In this document: in pieces, positions 13,113 through 16,447 of the stretch
How positions within the stretch are numbered: position 1 is the first letter of the stretch
Layout of the letters: the number at the start of each line of letters is the position of its first letter
DNA from: an uncultured Alphaproteobacteria bacterium
GTDB taxonomy: Bacteria > Pseudomonadota > Alphaproteobacteria > Rs-D84
Length of the DNA: 16,447 nt
Direction of reading: 5' to 3'
Assembly (NCBI GenBank): GCA_934232895.1
Contig: CAKQGH010000016.1
Span: 1-16,447 of the forward strand
The notes under the pieces: generated by a model
What the model saw: the letters and a program-made list of their open reading frames with translations, nothing else
What the model was told of the DNA's origin: nothing
The model's database searches: none
Made by a program: the position numbers and the translations under genes

Positions 13113-14537
13113 ATGCTAGAATATTTACGTAATGCAGCAGACAAGCCAGTGGCAAAAGTTTTAATCGCTATTTTGGCTTTTTCGTTCGTTGGTTGGGGCG
13201 TTGCCGAATGGGTTTTCGGCGGCAGCCGTGGCGACAGTACTTTGGTTCATGTCGGTAATGCCGATGTCACCATGCAACAGTTTAATGTTGAAAAATCGCG
13301 TCAAATGGCGCAAATGACCCGTGAACAACAGCGGGCGGTATACACCGATGCACAAACCGGGGCGGCGTTTACGGCACGCGTGTTGGGCGATTTGTCGACC
13401 CAACGTATGGCGGAAAACCGTGCAAATGATTTGGGCTTTGTTGTGACCGATGCGCGCATTGCGCGCGAAATTCGCGAATTCCCGGAATTCCAGCAAAATG
13501 GTAAATTCTCGGCATATTTGTTCGATGCCGTGTTGGCGAACTCGGGCTATACCGAGGCTCAATTTGCCGATGTCTTGCGCAACCAGGTGTTGCGTGGGTA
13601 TGCGCTGGGCGCGCTGTCGGTGCCAATGAATGTCCCAAATTTTGTGGTCGATGCAACCTATAATGCCCGCTATGGCCAGAAAAAGATTGAATATGCAACG
13701 GTAAGATTTTCTGATTTCAAGGTTGGCAAACCGACCGATGCCGAATTACAGGAATATTACGCCGCGCATCCGCAAATTGTTCCGGAACATCGCACGGTTT
13801 CCTATGTGCTGATTCCGGCCGATATGTCCAAACCGGACAGCTATGATGTCGCATACGCCACCGCGCAAAAGGTCGAAGATGACATTATCGCGGGTGAATC
13901 TATGTCGGCGGCGGCCAAGCGTCACGGTGCGAAATTCGTGTCGTTGGATGCGTTCCCGGCGGCAAAACGTCCGGTGGATGCAATTTTGACCGACACCATG
14001 GTTGCCAAGATTTTTGATATGGAGGCCGGTCTGGAAAGTGAACTGACCGAAACCAAGCAGGGGTTTGTTATTGTTCGTGTTGATAAAATTACGCCGCAAC
14101 ACAATGCCGAATTTGCATCGGTTAAAAAGAACTTGGTTGCCGATTGGACACGCGATGCCGCCCGCAAGCAAGCATACATTCGCGCGAATGAAATCTTGGT
14201 CGATTTGAACCAGAACGGAAAGTTTGCTGATAAAAAAGCGGCGGCGAAATCCGCGACTGTATCACGCACATCGGGCGCGCCGACAGATATCTTGGTTGCT
14301 GCGTTTAATTCGGGCGCGAATGCGAATTCAATCGTGTCGGGCGATGATGCGTTCTATGTATTGCGCGTGGGCGAATTTGTCGCACCCCAGGTGGACAGCA
14401 AGAAAATGGCCGATTTGCGCAAAGAATTGCAAAATATGTCCGCACGTGAAATCACGGACGATTATAATTCGTTCCTGATTCGTACATACCCCGTGAAAAT
14501 AAATCACAAGGTCTACGACAGATTTTTCGCAAAATAA
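13113..14537 (+). CDS. PpiD/SurA-like periplasmic peptidyl-prolyl isomerase
   Basis: A membrane-anchored folding factor, probably acting on newly exported outer-membrane and periplasmic proteins. The 474 residues begin MLEYLRNAADKPVAKVLIAI, with one membrane helix at about 14-35, typical of PpiD. A SurA_N-type helical region follows (about 45-185, with VHVGNADVTMQQFN at its start, as in PpiD/SurA). The parvulin-like part from about 210 to 345 is degenerate: HRTVSYVLI is present and LTETKQGFVIVRVDKI closes it. E. coli PpiD is about 620 residues, so this protein has less of the second half. AAAGGGG precedes the ATG. It is divergent from tpiA and ends at a strong terminator. Chaperone activity is more certain than isomerase activity. 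Confidence 0.85.
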   Translation: MLEYLRNAADKPVAKVLIAILAFSFVGWGVAEWVFGGSRGDSTLVHVGNADVTMQQFNVEKSRQMAQMTREQQRAVYTDAQTGAAFTARVLGDLSTQRMAENRANDLGFVVTDARIAREIREFPEFQQNGKFSAYLFDAVLANSGYTEAQFADVLRNQVLRGYALGALSVPMNVPNFVVDATYNARYGQKKIEYATVRFSDFKVGKPTDAELQEYYAAHPQIVPEHRTVSYVLIPADMSKPDSYDVAYATAQKVEDDIIAGESMSAAAKRHGAKFVSLDAFPAAKRPVDAILTDTMVAKIFDMEAGLESELTETKQGFVIVRVDKITPQHNAEFASVKKNLVADWTRDAARKQAYIRANEILVDLNQNGKFADKKAAAKSATVSRTSGAPTDILVAAFNSGANANSIVSGDDAFYVLRVGEFVAPQVDSKKMADLRKELQNMSAREITDDYNSFLIRTYPVKINHKVYDRFFAK

Positions 14538-14545
14538 AAAATAAT

Positions 14546-14569
14546 AAAACGCCCGCTTGGGCGTTTTTT
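14546..14569 (+). terminator. Intrinsic terminator after the PpiD-like gene
   Basis: AAAACGCCC / GGGCGTTTT with loop GCTT and a run of six T residues, 9 bases after the stop codon. The tag gene starts 15 bases beyond it, so tag transcription depends on read-through or a very short promoter gap. Confidence 0.9.
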
Positions 14570-14583
14570 AGTCGGGGGCATAT

Positions 14584-15144
14584 ATGACAATAAAATGGGC
14601 GGATGGTAAAAATCGGTGCGCGTGGGCGAATCCGAATAATCCAGAATACATAAAATATCACGATACCGAATGGGGGCGCGTTGTGCATGATGATGCGCGG
14701 TTGTTTGAAATGCTGGTGCTGGAATCGTTCCAGGCGGGATTGTCGTGGGAATGTGTGTTGAACAAGCGGGAAAATTTTCGCCGCGCGTTTGATGGGGTTG
14801 ATGCGCATCGCATTGCCGAATATACGGACGCCGATGTAGCGCGATTGATGGCGGATGCGGGGATTATTCGCAATCGGTTAAAGATTCGCGCGGCAATAAA
14901 AAACGCGCGTGTGTTTTTGGAAATCGTGCGCGAATTTGGCTCGTTTGACGCATACATCTGGCGCGCGGCGGGCGGGGCGGTAATTCGCGAGGCAGGCCGC
15001 ACGCATTCAGAAATTTCGGACGCGATTTCGCGCGACCTGCGCCGGCGGGGAATGCGATTCGTTGGCACAACAATCATCTATGCGTATCTGCAGGCCGTCG
15101 GTATTATCAACGGCCACAGCGCAGATTGCTGGTGCACAAAATAG
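14584..15144 (+). CDS. tag: DNA-3-methyladenine glycosylase I
   Basis: Excises 3-methyladenine from alkylated DNA as the first step of base-excision repair. The 186 residues match the family length. The zinc site is complete: C12 and H26 near the N-terminus (RCAWANPNNPEYIKYHDTEW), and H178 and C182 at the C-terminus (GHSADC). Other conserved blocks are LFEMLVLESFQAGLSW, VLNKRENFRRAF, DAGIIRNRLKI and RRRGMRFVGTTIIYAYLQA. A GGGGG site sits just before the ATG. It follows the terminator of the PpiD-like gene on the same strand. Confidence 0.95.
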   Translation: MTIKWADGKNRCAWANPNNPEYIKYHDTEWGRVVHDDARLFEMLVLESFQAGLSWECVLNKRENFRRAFDGVDAHRIAEYTDADVARLMADAGIIRNRLKIRAAIKNARVFLEIVREFGSFDAYIWRAAGGAVIREAGRTHSEISDAISRDLRRRGMRFVGTTIIYAYLQAVGIINGHSADCWCTK

Positions 15145-15181
15145 ATTTTTCAGGTTTTTTATCACATTGTGAAAATAATGC

Positions 15182-15212
15182 TTGACCTAGAGTCAAGTCT
15201 AGGATTTATACT
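15182..15212 (+). promoter_or_regulatory. MerR-family-type promoter and operator
   Basis: TTGACC (15182-15187) and TATACT (15207-15212) are separated by 19 bp instead of 17. The spacer region holds an inverted repeat CCTAGA-N6-TCTAGG (15186-15203). An overlong spacer with a dyad between -35 and -10 is the hallmark of promoters that MerR-type activators untwist. No MerR-family gene is in the window. Transcription would begin near 15219, before the AGGAGA that serves the ATG at 15242. Confidence 0.7.
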
Positions 15213-15241
15213 GCACAATGTCACAGGAAAAGGAGACGGTT

Positions 15242-16291
15242 ATGCAAACCAAAAATTGGCTGTTTTGTGGTATGGTGGCGTTGGCCGTGGCCGCAATCGC
15301 CGTAACAGTAATGGGGGGAAAATCAATGGCAAAACAAAACCTGAATACCAAAGAACAAAATATTGCGATCATCGCGTCGCACACGGCGGCGGGCGATATG
15401 GCGGGGCTGACGGGGGCACTGAACACCGCGCTGGACGATGGTATGACAATCAATGAAATCAAGGAAGAATTGATTCAATTATATGCATACTGTGGTTTCC
15501 CGCGCAGTCTGAACGCAATCAACAATTTTATGAATGTTGTAAATGACCGCACGGCGCGCGGTATCAATGACACGGTGGGGGCGGTGCCAACGCCACTGGC
15601 GGCGGATGCCGACAAGGAAAAAATTGGACGCGAAACACGCGAAGAACTGACGGGCGTTAAATTCAATGCCGCATTTGCCGAATTCGCACCGGGCATAGAT
15701 ACATTTTTAAAGGAACACTTGTTCGCAGATATCTTTGCGCGAGGTGTCCTGACGCGCCCAGAGCGCGAAATTGCAACGGTTGCGGCCCTGGCAACAATGC
15801 AGGGTACGAACGGGCAACTGGCGTCACACATCAATATCGCAAAGCATATTGGGGTGACCGACGACCAGATTGCGGAAATCTTGGCCATCGCGCGGACGCC
15901 GCACGACATATTGTTTGGACGGGGCGCGCCAAATGACGCAAATGCAAAATATTTTTCTGGCCCCAGTTTCTTGCAGCCCCTGACCACGGATCAATTGGGT
16001 GTATTCAATGTCACATTTGCGCCGTCTGTGCGTAATAACTGGCACGTGCATCATGGTGGTGGCCAGATTCTGATGGTGACCGCGGGACGCGGGTATTACC
16101 AGGCCTGGGGCGAGGTCGCACGCGAATTGCACCCCGGCGATGTGGTCAGTATTCCGGCCGGCACAAAACACTGGCACGGCGCGGCACCGGATTCATGGTT
16201 CACACATATTGCTATCGAAGTCCCCGGTGAAAAAAAACATACCGAATGGCTGGAACCGGTCAGCAACGCAGAATATTCAAAATTGAAATAA
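15242..16291 (+). CDS. Membrane-anchored double carboxymuconolactone-decarboxylase-like / cupin fusion protein
   Basis: The ATG at 15242 is chosen because AAAGGAGA lies just upstream and the predicted transcription start falls after the only earlier ATG (15218). The 349 residues have an N-terminal hydrophobic helix (about 6-25), an uncleaved anchor or a signal peptide. A first CMD-type domain (about 45-105) has YAYCGFPRSLNAINNF. A second (about 150-225) has LTRPEREIATVAALA. A C-terminal cupin (about 255-330) has likely metal ligands H268, H270, Q275 and H310. The single C84 means that the CxxC peroxidase centre of AhpD is absent. Similar fusions are annotated as oxidoreductase- or decarboxylase-like without a proven substrate. 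A second ribosome site (GGGGGGA) precedes an internal ATG at 15326 and could give a cytosolic form lacking the anchor. Confidence 0.8.
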   Translation: MQTKNWLFCGMVALAVAAIAVTVMGGKSMAKQNLNTKEQNIAIIASHTAAGDMAGLTGALNTALDDGMTINEIKEELIQLYAYCGFPRSLNAINNFMNVVNDRTARGINDTVGAVPTPLAADADKEKIGRETREELTGVKFNAAFAEFAPGIDTFLKEHLFADIFARGVLTRPEREIATVAALATMQGTNGQLASHINIAKHIGVTDDQIAEILAIARTPHDILFGRGAPNDANAKYFSGPSFLQPLTTDQLGVFNVTFAPSVRNNWHVHHGGGQILMVTAGRGYYQAWGEVARELHPGDVVSIPAGTKHWHGAAPDSWFTHIAIEVPGEKKHTEWLEPVSNAEYSKLK

Positions 16292-16295
16292 AACC

Positions 16296-16325
16296 ACCGC
16301 CCCATCCAGGGCGGTTTAATTTTAT
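16296..16325 (+). terminator. Intrinsic terminator after the CMD-cupin gene
   Basis: A 7-bp stem ACCGCCC / GGGCGGT with a 6-base loop, then TTAATTTTAT. It starts 5 bases after the stop codon. Confidence 0.8.
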
Positions 16326-16357
16326 ATACTTTTATCTTGCTAACAGGCGGATTTTGG

Positions 16358-16433
16358 CCTAAAATAGTGGTGGTGTCGGGTGTTTCGGCACTGGGGCGTC
16401 AGAACCTCTGAATTTTAGGTGTCCGTGGGGACA
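16358..16433. other. Nested inverted repeats, possible structured RNA
   Basis: An outer 8-bp helix CCTAAAAT / ATTTTAGG (16358-16365 with 16412-16419) encloses two hairpins: GTGTCG / CGGCAC (16373-16391, one G-T pair) and TCAGA-ACC-TCTGA (16399-16411), the second abutting the outer helix. A further hairpin TGTCC-GTGG-GGACA (16420-16433) follows directly. The layout resembles a three-way junction, but the family is not recognised and the strand is undecided. There is no open reading frame of note in 16326-16447. Confidence 0.35.
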
Positions 16434-16447
16434 AAAAACACCTCCAA

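Noticed and set aside
15163..15173. Palindrome TCACA-T-TGTGA upstream of the CMD-cupin gene, considered as an operator or CRP-type site
   Set aside because: The arms are in the wrong order for a CRP site and the spacing is too short; nothing else supports a regulator there.
15218..15241. ATG eight codons upstream for the CMD-cupin protein
   Set aside because: It lies at the predicted transcription start and before the strong AGGAGA ribosome site, which serves the ATG at 15242.

Overview
The window looks like an alphaproteobacterial chromosome segment, probably from a small-genome, host- or gut-associated lineage. The main evidence is a CcrM-type GANTC adenine methyltransferase two genes away from rnhB and beside nrdR, a standard alphaproteobacterial housekeeping set, and a BspA-like leucine-rich-repeat surface protein of a kind frequent in gut bacteria. 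Placement is inference from gene content; there is no rRNA or other phylogenetic marker here. No tRNA, rRNA, CRISPR array, transposase or integrase was found.

Left part (1-7426): the 3' portion of a repeat-rich surface protein runs rightward into a bidirectional terminator. Facing it is a tight leftward operon nrdR-slt-rnhB-pgk (ribonucleotide reductase repressor, lytic transglycosylase, RNase HII, phosphoglycerate kinase). Divergent from nrdR is ccrM, which meets an unrecognised small coiled-coil gene tail to tail.

Middle (7427-11695): clpP and clpX form a protease operon behind an extended -10 promoter. Directly after clpX lies an AT-rich block of about 2.1 kb that carries two small membrane-protein genes and, on the other strand, a RelA/SpoT-type nucleotide pyrophosphotransferase with every synthetase motif intact and no hydrolase domain. 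The far end of the block is a second copy of the last 32 codons of clpX. Its protein sequence is identical to the real tail, but it carries six synonymous changes, all in its 5' half, followed by 49 identical bases. This is the footprint expected of a genomic island inserted into the 3' end of clpX without destroying it. It encodes no integrase. The cargo resembles a defence or toxin-type cassette and is the most interesting part of the window.

Right part (11696-16447): a leftward tpiA-grpE pair and a divergent PpiD/SurA-like periplasmic folding factor, then tag (3-methyladenine DNA glycosylase I), then a membrane-anchored protein fusing two carboxymuconolactone-decarboxylase-like domains to a cupin. 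That last gene has a promoter with a 19-bp spacer holding an inverted repeat, the architecture used by MerR-family activators. The final 100 bases contain nested inverted repeats that could fold as a structured RNA.

Functional themes are protein quality control (ClpXP, GrpE, PpiD), DNA upkeep (RnhB, CcrM, Tag), nucleotide control (NrdR, RelA/SpoT-like protein) and glycolysis (Pgk, TpiA).
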